From: Arachis hypogaea
Lineage: Eukaryota > Streptophyta > Magnoliopsida > Fabales > Fabaceae
Reading direction: 5' to 3'
DNA: 64,000 nt
Assembly (NCBI RefSeq): GCF_003086295.3
Contig: NC_092043.1
Coordinates: 45,350,884-45,414,883, forward strand
Positions 23,160 to 33,386 of this stretch are shown here, piece after piece (within the stretch, counting starts at the first letter, position 1; every line of letters starts with the position of its first letter). Under the pieces are notes generated by a model that worked only from the letters and a program-made list of their open reading frames with translations, was not told the origin of the DNA and did not search any database. The position numbers and the translations under genes are program-made.

Positions 23160-26100
23160 AAAGTAATTCACCAGATGAGTTTTATGAAATGGAAGATATC
23201 TTTACAAATACAATTGATGCATTTGAAGGTAGAGGAGAGCTTATGGTCTGTGATGATAGAAGTCATAAAGACATTTGAAAAGATTTTTCAAATCCTCAAG
23301 TCATAAACACAGTTAAAGACATTGTTGTTGATGATGTCAAATACAAGTTTCAAGAGATGGTACATTCAGATCCTCATGAGATTAAAGACATTGTTGTCGA
23401 TGAGGTAGAGATCAAGTCAAATTCAATTGCAGACAATAGGATTTGGAAGATGAGGTGACAATTATGCACAAGAATTTAATCACTTTCATGGGACAAAAGT
23501 TGTGCGGATAGTGAACTCTGAGGATATTATCACTATACAGAAGAGGGCGAAGGATGCACAGTGGATGTAAGTTGAGGTTGGGAAGGAGTGGCGCTTATGT
23601 AGCAGAGATTCTCCGCACCTCGGTAGCACAAATGTTGCCATGTGTAACAAGCTGAATATAATTATAAGCACTATATATATCACAGGAGTAATTTACCCTT
23701 TATTTTAGAGAAAGCATGGTAGCATTCACCTTATTATAAATATAATAATAAAATAATAATATTATAGCATATTATGCGGTTTGGATTGGATTGAATTGGA
23801 TTGGTTATGAAAAGTAGATCAGAATCCGATCCGATCCAACGGTTTACAAAAAATAGAATCCAATCAAATCCGAATTAGTGCGGTTTTAATCGATTTTTAG
23901 TTTGGATTAGATTGGATAAGCTTTTTAATTTAAATCGGTTTGAATTTGAACACCACTATTTCTAACAAACAATTTTATATAAAGACAATTGCATGTAAGT
24001 TTTCACCTACTTATTATCATACAAAATAGAGTAAAATTATTTTTCGACCCTTATCCTTTTTCAATTTAGACAATTCGCACCTTAATGATTGAAATATAAC
24101 AATCCATCTCTTATCCTTTCTTTTCATTAAACACGAGTTCTTATCCATGTATGAGTCCTTCTGTAAAAAATTTTTACAAAGGATAACGAAAAATGATTAC
24201 GTGAGATGTAATTTGTATGACTTGAACTTCATCAATCCAATAAATGATAATTATTTGATTGGAGCAGTGTAGTTCTTACATAATCATTAAAATAATATCT
24301 CAATTAAATGGTTATATCACTTATATCCCTCTAACGTGGGAATGGATTCTCTTTATTGTTTAATAAAAAATTAAGAGTGTAAAGTGTGATTTTTAATCTT
24401 TTATTGCTCTCTCTTATATTTATTTTTGGTCTTATTTATAAAACTATTGGTGAGAGATCACACTTTACTTCTTCAATTGTTAAAAAAAATTGAGATAATC
24501 CATTCTCCTATAACGTTGTTTTAATTACTGTATAGGTAATAAACAATTTCAATCAGATGCTTTCAATCAGATGCTTATCATCCATATGTAAAACAAGTAA
24601 AGGTTTTAAGTTAACGTCATACGTAAGTACTTTCTGTCACTTTTTACCTGAGATTCTTACAAAAGAGCTCATAAGTCTAAGGAAAAAGAAAAATAAAGAA
24701 GGAATTATCATTTTTCAATTGTTAAGGTACAAATTTTTTAAATTAAAAAAATCAAAAATAAATTTTACTCTAAAAAACAGTTCTACATGTCTATATCTTC
24801 TTTTGTAATATAAATAGTAAAGAGAAATTAAATATGTTTCTCTTTTTTTCTAATAAAAAAGCCAAATTTTGATTCTGATTGTATTCCTACTTATTTAATT
24901 AATTAACATGAAAATAAACTAATATAGTTATTAATTTTATTATAATGTGTTAACATATATTATTTAAAACTTGGTTAAAAAATTAAATTTATTTTTGTAA
25001 TAATATTATTAAAATTCTGAAAAAAATAAAAAATCTCAATTTTAATAATCTGTGAAACAAATTAAATTTTTAAAAACTTAACTATTAAATTTAATAATAA
25101 CGACAAAAACAATATGAAAAATACATATATTAATAACTTTTTGACTGAAATTCATCATCAAAAAATTCTAACAAAAAATTATTCTTTTAACACATTTAAA
25201 TAATAAAAATGATAAAAAAAACTAATATATCGGATCAAAATCTTGTTAAAAATTAATTTAGGTATGTATTCTAATTTTTTTACAATAATACTCCACATTC
25301 ATATAAAAAATACATGGATGTTATCTAAGTTTTTTTTGCTATACGCGTCTCCTCCAATCTCCAAATTATTTGTGATTCACACGCTACATATAACGTAAAC
25401 CTTCTTCTTCTTTTCTGCTTGCGTTATAGACTTCGTCGTTCTCCTCTGGTCGAGTTTTCTTTCTTGTTCTTGTTCTTCTTTTCTGCTCGCGTTCTTCGTT
25501 ATGGATCTGGATTGACTTCAACGTAATAAGCTCCGTCGTTCTTTTTTTTGTTTTCTTTTTTGATCTGGACTTCTAAATTGAAACAATGAATAAATCAATT
25601 TCAAATCAATTGAATGAGAGCGATTTAAATTATTCTTCCGAAACGAATCAATGTTTGAATTATTCAATTTTGAATCGAATTCAACAAAATGTAATTGCTA
25701 ATTTTATTCCCCCTCACCTTCTAATGCTTTTTCACCAAAGAGAAGGAGGAAAAGACAAAAAAAATACAACAGCAATAACAATAAAAGAATGACAATAAGC
25801 AGAAAATACATGAAGAAGAAGGAACACGAAAAAGAAGGGGGAGAATGAGAATGAGGAGGAACACAAAAAAAAAGACGCTCCGTGTATAAACGAGCGTGAG
25901 AAGAAGAAGCGTCGGGAGAAGAGAAGAAGCGTAGAGAAGAAGAAGAAGTGCGAGGAAAAGAGAAGAAGAAGAGAAGAAACGTTGGGTAAGAGCGGTCGTT
26001 TCGTATGTGTTGAGCACGTATATTTTACGTTTTATTTAAGGTAGCGTTTGTTTTGAGGTACTGAGACAGAGACTGAGAGACTAAATATCTCAATCTTTCC

Positions 26101-28796
26101 GTCTCTGTCTCTCCACCAAACAGAATACTGAGATTTATTTTCATTCTTAAATTTTTTTAGTGTTTCATTCTTAGATTTTTTTAGTGTTGAGCTAATTTAA
26201 TGATTTTGAATACAAAATTACATAGAGACGTAGTATAAACTTTTTTTATCTGTAGTCACACCTCTAAATAAAGTAAATATGATTTATTTCATTCTTTTTA
26301 AATATTAACCGCCACGTTTTTTCCATCCGTGGGTCGCCAAATTTCTTCTTTATCATCCTTTTAAAATTAGTAATATATATATTTTTTAAATTAAGAGTAA
26401 ATTTTTAAATAAATACAAAAAAATTATGTTATTTAAATTATAATTTATTCGCTACAATTGGTAACATAGTTATTTGCTTATAATTTGTGTTAAACGTTTT
26501 TAGTAAATAACGAACATTATACTCTATATAAATTAAATAAATTTTAATTCTTTATTTATTATATTTTATATCAATAATTTATATTTAAAATTTAAAAATT
26601 AAGATTTACACTTTAAAATTAAAAAATCGCTCATATTCTCGTATTATTGTATATAACCTTTTGGAAAAAACTGATTGCTTGAATCTCTATGACAGAGCAA
26701 TTGCTGAATATCTATCACGTGATCTGCCATACAAACTATCATCACATGATGTTTTCATCACGTGCGGGTGCACGCAGGCCATCGACGTCTCGGTGGCAAT
26801 TCTTGCACGAGGCGGTGCAAACATACTACTGCCGAGACCAGGCTTCCCAATCTACGAACTGTGTGCCGCATTTAGACAAGTTGAAGTGAGGCATTATGAT
26901 TTGCTTCTTGAAAAAGGCTGGGAGGTTGATCTTGATTCAGTTAAGGCTCTTGCAGATCACAACACTGTTGCACTCGTCATCATAAACCCTGGAAATCCCT
27001 GTGGAAATGTCTACTCTTATAATCACTTGGAGAAGGTTACTTCAATGAACCACAATCCTGTTAATTCTTCTTGCCATTTTTTGTTTTTTTTTTCTTACTT
27101 AAAAACCATTTTATTAGGTAGATGGATTGGCTTTTAAAAGAATCACTTAATTTTTTTTTATAAAAAAAAATTTTAACAGATAAAAATTATTTTATATGTA
27201 GATAAATTTTTTCAAAATATTTTTAAGAATTAAAAATGTCTTTTGTTTTTGTTTTCTTTAAAGCAACGTATTGTTAATTAAAAAAGTTATTTTTTTAATA
27301 AAAGTATATTTTAGATAAAGTTAATAGTCGATAATTATTAGATAATAATTTAGTCAATATATTAAATTATCAACAACTGGATGTGAATTTTCACCTTTAT
27401 GTTATGTATTGTAATTTAGATTGCGGAAACTGCAAAACAAATTGGAACAATTGTGATTGCTGACGAAGTTTATGGCCATCTTGCATTTGGGAGCAACCCT
27501 TTTGTTCCAATGGGTGTCTTTGGGGTTATTGTTCCTGTTATCACTCTTGGGTCCTTGTCCAAGAGATGGATAGTACCTGGTTGGAGGCTTGGTTGGTTTG
27601 TGACAACTGATCCTAGTGGCACCTTCAAAAATCCCAAGGTCATATATATTCCCTCTCCAAGCATTTTTTTAGTATCCTTTTTATTGTTAATCTTAATGCT
27701 AAATTCATTGGCCCTATGATTCTTGAAAAACCACAGTTGGTAACTAATTCCGTCAGTCAGTCTAAGTGATTCTCAACTTCTCTAACTACCAATATATTAT
27801 TGTCTAATTATTCTAAACAAGTGAATCAATTAACAAGTTTTGTCTATGTTTGACAGTTATTTTTATATAATTTCTAAAAATGTTTTATTTGTATGTTTAT
27901 TTATTTTATTTTTGTTTATTGTACAATTCTATATTCAAAATCCTTTTGCAATATGAAAGACTATATGCTTTTCTTTGTATGCAGGTAGTTGAGCGCATTA
28001 GAAAGTATTTTGATCTTTTGGGAGGTCCAGCCACTTTCATTCAGGTTTTTACATTTTTTTTACGGATCTAGAAATTTGGATATGCGGTGGCCTAATTTTA
28101 TACAATTTTTTAATTATTTTTTTATTATATAAATAATTTATTCATGATATGTAATTAGTGAATTTTTTTTTACTATGTGTAATTAGTGAATTATTCTTTT
28201 TAAATATTTTATCAATATATATCAAAATATATTAAAAAAATTTCAATAATTTTATTTTTAAAATAAGAATTACATAGTACTCTATAGTACTCTATAAAAT
28301 TATAAGATACTAGTATTTTTATGTTATATTTAGTTAAGAAGTTGTTACGTATCTTTTTAATTAAGATAGTTCTTTTAAAAGTTTCAAAAACTTTAAAATA
28401 ATTTATAAATTATTAATTATCTCTAAAGTACTGGGACTCTTATAGAATATAAAATACAATTTTCAAAAAATAAAATTATAGTTGAAATAAGTTATTATGA
28501 AAAATTAATAAAAGTTTTCTTTTCAATAATATAAGTTTAAAATAAAATTTGGTATTTTTTACAAGAAAAGAATGTCTAAAGTAGATAATATAATTATTAA
28601 AACAAAATAATGTAAGTAATTATATTTATAAAAATAAGTATATAGAAATTAATTTAAAAAAGTACATAAATGTACGATATAAAATTGATTAAGTAAAAAT
28701 ATCAGCAAAAAAAATAATTAAAACTTAAAACTATTACATTATTAAAAATAATTACATATAAAATCACTAAATATTTTTTATTTTATCAATCACATA

Positions 28797-28828
<32 letters not shown>

Positions 28829-29734
28829 TTCTTCAAAAAATTAGTAAGGGAAGAAACATGATGTGTTATACATGTTTGACTAATGATTATTTAACGGTTC
28901 TCAACTATTAACTTCATATGAAAATAATCGTATAATAGTTTTGACCTAATGATTTATATATTGCTTATTTATAATTATTTTAGTTGATTGATGATGCTTC
29001 GGATTTGGCAGGCGGCTGTACCGCGCATACTTAATCAAACTGAAGAGTCTTTTTTCAAAAAAACCATTGATGATTTAAGACTTAACTCAGATATATGCTT
29101 CAAGGAGATAGAAGAAATTCCATGCATGTTTTGTCCTCATAAACCGGAAGGGTCCATGACTATGATAGTAAGAAGCTAAGAATAAAATTACAGTTAATGC
29201 TATTTCTTTGAGAACAGCATAAGCTCTGTAAAGTCTTTTATAATGGCTTCTCTTTCAAATGTCTTTGTAATTAATGAAATGCAGGTGAAACTAAACCTTT
29301 TGCTTCTAGAAGATATTAACGATGATATTGATTTTTGTTTCAAACTTGCAAAGGAGGAATCTGTTATCATTCTTCCAGGTACAATTGTGCAGAGCAAGAC
29401 TTCACTTCTAAGTCACTATTATAGAAGCAGCTTAGACAATTTGAAAATTTATGTGTTTAACTAAATTATTGATCTGCAAAGCTAATATTTAAATCTTCTT
29501 TTATTTTTTGATATAACTAAAACTCTCAACTGCTCTCATAATTTAATTTGGATTCTTTTGCTGTTGAATTTAGTTAACAAACAAAAATGACATTTCTTTA
29601 CAGGAACAACAGTTGGACTAAAAGATTGGCTTCGCATTACTTTCGCCGCCGATCCATCTGCCCTTGTAGAAGGTTTGAAAAGGGTCAAAGTTTTCTGCCA
29701 AAGACATGCAAAAAAATGGCTGAAGCAATGTTAA
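19092..29734 (+). CDS. Tyrosine aminotransferase-like enzyme (PLP, class I aminotransferase)
   Basis: TATs convert tyrosine plus 2-oxoglutarate to 4-hydroxyphenylpyruvate, the entry to homogentisate and tocopherol synthesis, probably in the cytosol. Seven exons join cleanly: 19092-19348, 26696-27035, 27420-27638, 27985-28044, 29012-29167, 29285-29378 and 29604-29734, giving 418 aa, normal for the family. Visible motifs: [14 protein letters not shown] near the N-terminus, NPGNPCGNV (183-191, PLP-binding Asn186), IADEVYG (Asp214, Tyr217), SLSKR with the Schiff-base Lys247 followed by PGWRLGW, and [10 protein letters not shown] with the carboxylate-binding Arg386. Intron 1 is 7347 bp and full of repeats. 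The other introns are 131-967 bp. Exon 1 ends CA before GTGAGT, and exon 2 restores the codon as Gln. Nicotianamine aminotransferase or SUR1-like C-S lyase are related alternatives. Overall the sequence looks TAT-like. Confidence 0.9.
21210..21420. mobile_element. Possible MITE remnant
   Basis: The less A+T-rich block with GATACAGATACACAAATG and AATAAGACATGAATAAAAATATTG resembles a short repeat type common in legume, especially Arachis, DNA. No termini or target duplication could be defined. Confidence 0.3.
22052..22731. mobile_element. Degenerate TIR element (MITE-like)
   Basis: The left end reads AGAGTGTATTTGGCAAATG. The right end, reverse-complemented, reads TTAGTGTATGTTTGGACGG. These are similar to AGTGTATGTTTGG-type termini widespread in legumes. 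The interior is A+T-rich, with open stretches that match nothing known. Confidence 0.4.
23072..23733. mobile_element. TIR element nested in TAT intron 1
   Basis: About 60 bp at each end are inverted copies: both contain CTCTAAAATAAAGG followed by TAAATTAC and then GTGATATATA. Flanks TAATTATAA (left) and TTATTATAA (right) suggest a 9-bp target duplication with one mismatch, as for Mutator-like elements. The interior (23160-23670) has codon-like composition, with GATGAGGTAGAG-type acidic runs and several stops. It may be a decayed captured or transposon gene fragment, which I could not identify. Confidence 0.6.
23126..23157. repeat. (TA)n microsatellite
   Basis: About 16 TA units inside the left terminal repeat of the nested element. 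Confidence 0.9.
25330..26040. mobile_element. Strand-asymmetric repeat: pyrimidine-rich then purine-rich
   Basis: Positions 25395-25570 are CT-rich (CTTCTTCTTCTTTTCTGC-type), and 25735-25990 are GA-rich (GAAGAAGAAG-type with several GCG and ACG). The two outer parts are roughly inverted in composition around an A+T-rich centre. CT/GA-rich arms of this sort are common in Arachis repeats. No terminal repeat or target duplication could be fixed. Confidence 0.4.
26041..26180. mobile_element. Peanut-type MITE remnant
   Basis: The sequence begins GTAGCGTTTGTTTTGAGGTA and continues with ACTGAGACAGAGACTGAGAG and CTCCACCAAACAGAATACTGAG. This vocabulary is typical of a MITE family abundant in Arachis. 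Only part of an element remains. Confidence 0.45.
28060..28845. other. A+T-rich insertion in TAT intron 4
   Basis: This stretch has no counterpart in copy A, whose intron 4 is 595 bp against 967 bp here. It ends in an (AT)n run at about 28799-28828. No coding content or clear terminal repeats were seen. Confidence 0.55.
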
Positions 29735-29857
29735 ATCCAGGAAACAAAATGGCTACTAAATATATTATGGCTACTAAATTTTCAGGTGTTTCAAGAACAT
29801 TAGTGCTCTAATAATTTTAGTTATTGATCTAACCATGTATTATGTATGGATTTTTAT

Positions 29858-29863
29858 AATAAA
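29858..29863 (+). terminator. TAT poly(A) signal candidate
   Basis: AATAAA lies 124 bp after the TAT stop codon. The same context is kept in copy A near 14615. Confidence 0.5.
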
Positions 29864-30011
29864 GATCAATAACTAAAAGCACTAGTTCCAAAGTTCCTGT
29901 TACATGTGATACCTTCCTAAAGATTAATGTCACTGCTTTAGATTTAAATCAAACATCAACTATTTAATTTGTCATGTAGCATATATACGGTGGAAATTAG
30001 ATCCTTATTGT

Positions 30012-30652
30012 AGGGATTAGCTTCTATTATAAATTAAAAAATCACTATTTTTTAAAAAAATTAATGAGATTTTAATTTTTGAAATACGATTTTTTGTTGG
30101 ACATTTTTGTAAGCTTTACCTAATCGTCTGTAAATTTCACTTCGTCTCTCTCCATAAATACCAGATTGAGTGAGAAGAAAAGTTGAAAAGTTAAATACTA
30201 AACAATCATTATTATGTTTCTAGAAATACATAGAAATACAAAAGAATACACAAGAATAAGTTATATTTAACAATGGTGCGTAGTAGGAATACCACCACCT
30301 TAATTTTGAAAAAGAAAATAATTTGGTTTAATTTGGGTGAGAAGGAAACTAAATTAAACAAACTAAGTTTTTGAAAAATGAAGAATTTTGATCATAGTAT
30401 ATATATATATTTTCAAATTAGAAGCACAAAAAATGTTGAAGAGTATATATTTTTTTGTAATATGTAGTCATCAATTAGTCATTATAAGTGTTTTTAATGG
30501 TAGAAGATGACATCTAATAATATAGAATTACTCATTCTTCTTTTGATGGTTAAATACTGACCAGAAAAGAGTTAGATTCGGAGAATTAAAATTTGAATAA
30601 TTTTCTTTAGGAAATATATATTTTTTATTTTACAATAGAAAAAATTCCCTCA
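30012..30652. mobile_element. TIR-like insertion between TAT and MOCS2
   Basis: Copy A has an uninterrupted junction here (ATCCTCGTTGCATTACC, about 14763). In copy B about 640 bp intervene. The ends are imperfect inverted repeats sharing TTCTATT, TAAA and TAAAAAAT blocks. Flanks TCCTTATTG and CCCTCATTG resemble each other and the empty site, as expected of a 9-bp target duplication. It is noncoding, probably a non-autonomous Mutator-like element. The family is uncertain. Confidence 0.6.
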
Positions 30653-30845
30653 TTGCAATGCCAGTGTGGCATCATCTTTATCAAATGAAATATATTAATA
30701 TCATTGCAGTATATTTCATACAATTTTGCACTCTTTTTGCAGAGATTTGGAAATGAAGATATTCTGCAAACCATTATTAGCATTATTTGATTAAAGGGAG
30801 CCAAATTAATGCTACCTAATGTCTTTTGATCCCCCAACACTAGCA

Positions 30846-31415
30846 TTATTTCCGGCTTACTTCATCATCAACCTTAACCTTAGTCCCACAGCAAGGCTTT
30901 TTGTTGTTGTGCTCCATACTTTCTGTCATTTTCACATTGCAATCTACATCTTTGTTACCAAGATTGCTCCTCCGCTTCAAGAATTCGGAGTTTTCTTTCC
31001 AAACTTCTCCGTTTGAATAAACCTCCTTCTTCCAAATAGGAACGGTAGCTTTTACTTCATCTATTATAAATCTACATGCCTCCAGTGCATCAGCCCTGTG
31101 AACAGATGACACGGCGATGAAGATACTTGTTTCTCCTACAGGGACTGTGCCTAGGCGATGTGCAACAGCAATGGAATGTAGATTCCATGACACTCTTGCA
31201 GATGAACAGACAAACTTGATACAACGCATTGCCATTGGAACATAAGCTTCATACCTCAACTCTAAAACCGTCTTATTTTCGAAAGTGTCGCGTGTGGTGC
31301 CTGCAAAAGTTGCTATCGCACCAGCTTGTGGAGCGCTGACATAGTTCATATATTTAGCAATGTCTATCGTATTCTCTGAGATTTCGACAAGATTCTTATC
31401 ATCTTCCGCAGCCAT
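30846..31415 (-). CDS. Molybdopterin synthase catalytic (large) subunit
   Basis: MOCS2B/MoaE pairs with the small sulfur-carrier subunit to convert cyclic pyranopterin monophosphate to molybdopterin, in the cytosol. The 189-aa product begins MAAEDDKNLVEIS and carries the MoaE core GAIATFAGTTRD (32-43), LELRYEAYVPMA, AVAHRLGTVPVGE, AVSSVHRADA and VPIWKKE with the catalytic lysines. It continues to a plant-type tail with CCGTKV. The ATG at 31413-31415 matches the family start. A longer in-frame start at 31487 would add 24 unconserved residues. The coding region is a single exon. An intron in the leader is likely: a GTGAGT donor on the - strand at about 32244 follows a GC-richer leader exon. The gene is convergent with TAT, 1.1 kb apart, and a dead duplicate lies at 14986-15572. 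Confidence 0.94.
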   Translation of the reverse strand: MAAEDDKNLVEISENTIDIAKYMNYVSAPQAGAIATFAGTTRDTFENKTVLELRYEAYVPMAMRCIKFVCSSARVSWNLHSIAVAHRLGTVPVGETSIFIAVSSVHRADALEACRFIIDEVKATVPIWKKEVYSNGEVWKENSEFLKRRSNLGNKDVDCNVKMTESMEHNNKKPCCGTKVKVDDEVSRK

Positions 31416-32345
31416 ATCTACTAGAATTTTAGATAACACGCTGATACAACAAAATTCAGTTATTCCTTGATCCTTTTCTGTTTTCACATTTATTGGAATA
31501 GGGAAAGTCCAGTAACATGTTCTTCAAATTGATCAAAGCATTTCATACAAGACATGGTGAAGCTGATGCAATACCAACTTAAAACAAAGGCATCAAATAA
31601 CCTATAAAAACAAAGAAAAACAAGGTCAAGCATAGAAATAATATGCTTAAGCCCTTGAATATGGATGAGGGCTTTCACCTAATTTAAGCATTACTGATTC
31701 ATCAAACTATAACAATGCATTAGCAAAATTCTACTTAGATGACAATTTAGCATATAACGAATTTCAATTATCAACTTCACATCTGTATGCGAATCTCCAC
31801 CACTTAAGTTGCCTTCAATCAAGTGTCAGTCCTACAACATGTTCTGCTGCAATACATTCATTTTTAAATTGGATATTCCATATTAACTCAGTAAAAAAAG
31901 AAAAAGAAAACCACTTGGATTATAAATCCAAAAAGACACTCTCGAAAATGTACTCTTGGGTAAAATATGAACCCATTAAATAACAATTTTAGCATCAAGG
32001 AAGTTTTTTCCTTCTGAAAGACTAGAATCTCAATCATGAATCACAAAAGCATACTATCCACTTAGTAATTTAATATCAGCATAAGAGAAAAAAAAAGAGC
32101 ATACCACTATGTAGCATCTATAAGAGTGTTTGAGTTTGAGAAACCCTAAGAAGTGGAGTAAATCTAAATCAGGAAATTGAAATCACATAAGAATTCAATG
32201 ATAGTAAAAATATAGAATTGAAATCAAACGGAAAGAACACTCACCTTAATCAAGAATAGTGACGCCTCTTCTTCAGAGCAGAAGAATAGTGACGCCTCTT
32301 CTTCAGAGCAGATTGGGGACGAAGGTTGAAGGAAACAAGTTACAC
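31416..32345 (-). promoter_or_regulatory. MOCS2 leader with probable 5'-UTR intron
   Basis: On the - strand, sequence from about 32345 down to 32245 is less A+T-rich and ends at GTGAGTGTTC, a good donor. The interval to about 31430 behaves like an intron, with candidate acceptors just upstream of the start codon. It is shared with copy A. No transcript evidence can be read from the sequence. Confidence 0.45.
32251..32310 (-). repeat. 30-bp tandem duplication in the MOCS2 leader
   Basis: Two identical units containing GTGACGCCTCTTCTTC lie in the noncoding leader exon. Copy A has a single, diverged unit, so the duplication arose after the segments separated. Confidence 0.85.
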
Positions 32346-32505
32346 GCGTACTCCTAAGTGCCATCTAAGCTAAGGTGGCTTCATTGGGTCACGGGATTAA
32401 AAATCCAATCCCTCTTTTTTTGTTTTCAACGAGAACCAACCCAACTTCTCTGTTTTATTTGAAGATTGATTGATATGTATATTTGGAAGTATATTAATTT
32501 TTTAT

Positions 32506-33237
32506 ATATATCTCAATGCAAATATAAAATAAATAATAAATTATCATATTTTATTCTCTCAAATAAAAAATAAAATTTAAGATATTTAAATTTATTAAAT
32601 CAATTGTTAAATTAATTACAAAAATAATAATAATATAATATAAAAATGATTTATACTCTTATTCAATTGTATGTGAACAATTTATAATTAAATAAATATT
32701 TATAATTAAATAATTAAAAAATATTTCTATTATTTATTATTTTTTAATTATTTTAATAAAACAAAATATATATCATATAACATTTAAAAAAAATAAATTA
32801 GAAGAGATAAAAATGTGAGCAAAATAAACTATTATTATGAACTTCAATAGTGTGGAGTGCTGCACTTTATTTTTTATATTAGTTTAATAATAGTATTTTT
32901 TCTGAAATATAGATGATTGGGGTATTAATTTTAAATATGATATATGATATTATTTAATTTAGAGTACATAAATTAAAAAGGTTTAGTTTTGAAAATATAG
33001 AAATTGAATCATCATATTTGTAGAGCACAAAAATGATATCTTTTTATTTATTTTTTTTCCCCAAAAAATCTCAACACATTAAGATAAAGCTACACAAAAA
33101 ATACATCACAAAAATAAGATACAATCAACTAAAAGGTAAAAATATTAAAATATTTAAAGTATAGAAAATTGATACTCCGATTTGTATATCTTTTATAATT
33201 TTAAAAAATATTGACAATACAATATTTATTAAAGGGT
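32506..33237. other. A+T-rich intergenic DNA, nothing seen
   Basis: Low-complexity sequence with no open frame or repeat structure that I could define. Confidence 0.6.
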
Positions 33238-33377
33238 GGAAACTCAGGTGTAGTTGTTTTTACGTGAAGTTGATACCTGAAAATCGTTAGATAATTTAAT
33301 TAATTTGATTAAATTTTTATCTAAAAATTATTAGATATCAATTTAAAATGAAGTTAATTTCAGGTCAGTTTTTACCT
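33238..33377. mobile_element. Short foldback MITE-like repeat
   Basis: About 140 bp with inverted ends (GTGAAGTTGATACCTGAAAA and, at the other end, AATTTAAAATGAAGTTAATTTC) around a central TTTAATTAATTTG-type segment. Same family as the repeat in TAT intron 4. It abuts the target duplication of the large element that follows. Confidence 0.5.
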
Positions 33378-33386
33378 TATTAAATA

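Larger units (their letters stand above)
22738..23960. mobile_element. Older repeat split by a nested insertion
   Basis: Left part 22738-23070 and right part 23736-23960 both contain GCGGTTTGGATTGGATT-type sequence, a motif found in a widespread plant repeat. The part between them (23072-23733) is a separate element. Boundaries are approximate. Confidence 0.45.
19349..26695 (+). other. TAT intron 1, 7.3 kb, rich in mobile-element remains
   Basis: Starts GTGAGT and ends CTATGACAG. The first 1.8 kb is A+T-rich with no feature seen. Repeats are listed separately from 21210 onward. No intact protein gene is present inside the intron. Its size is far above the other six introns and is explained by insertions. 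Confidence 0.8.
27057..32505. repeat. Segmental duplication, copy B (live TAT-MOCS2 pair)
   Basis: Colinear with copy A (11990-16615). It contains TAT exons 3-7, the convergent intact MOCS2 gene and its leader. Relative to copy A it has extra DNA at about 28060-28845 and 30012-30652. Confidence 0.9.

Noticed and set aside
31416..31487. 24-residue N-terminal extension of MOCS2
   Set aside because: Not conserved; the ATG at 31413-31415 gives the expected MoaE start, and the upstream sequence probably belongs to a leader intron.
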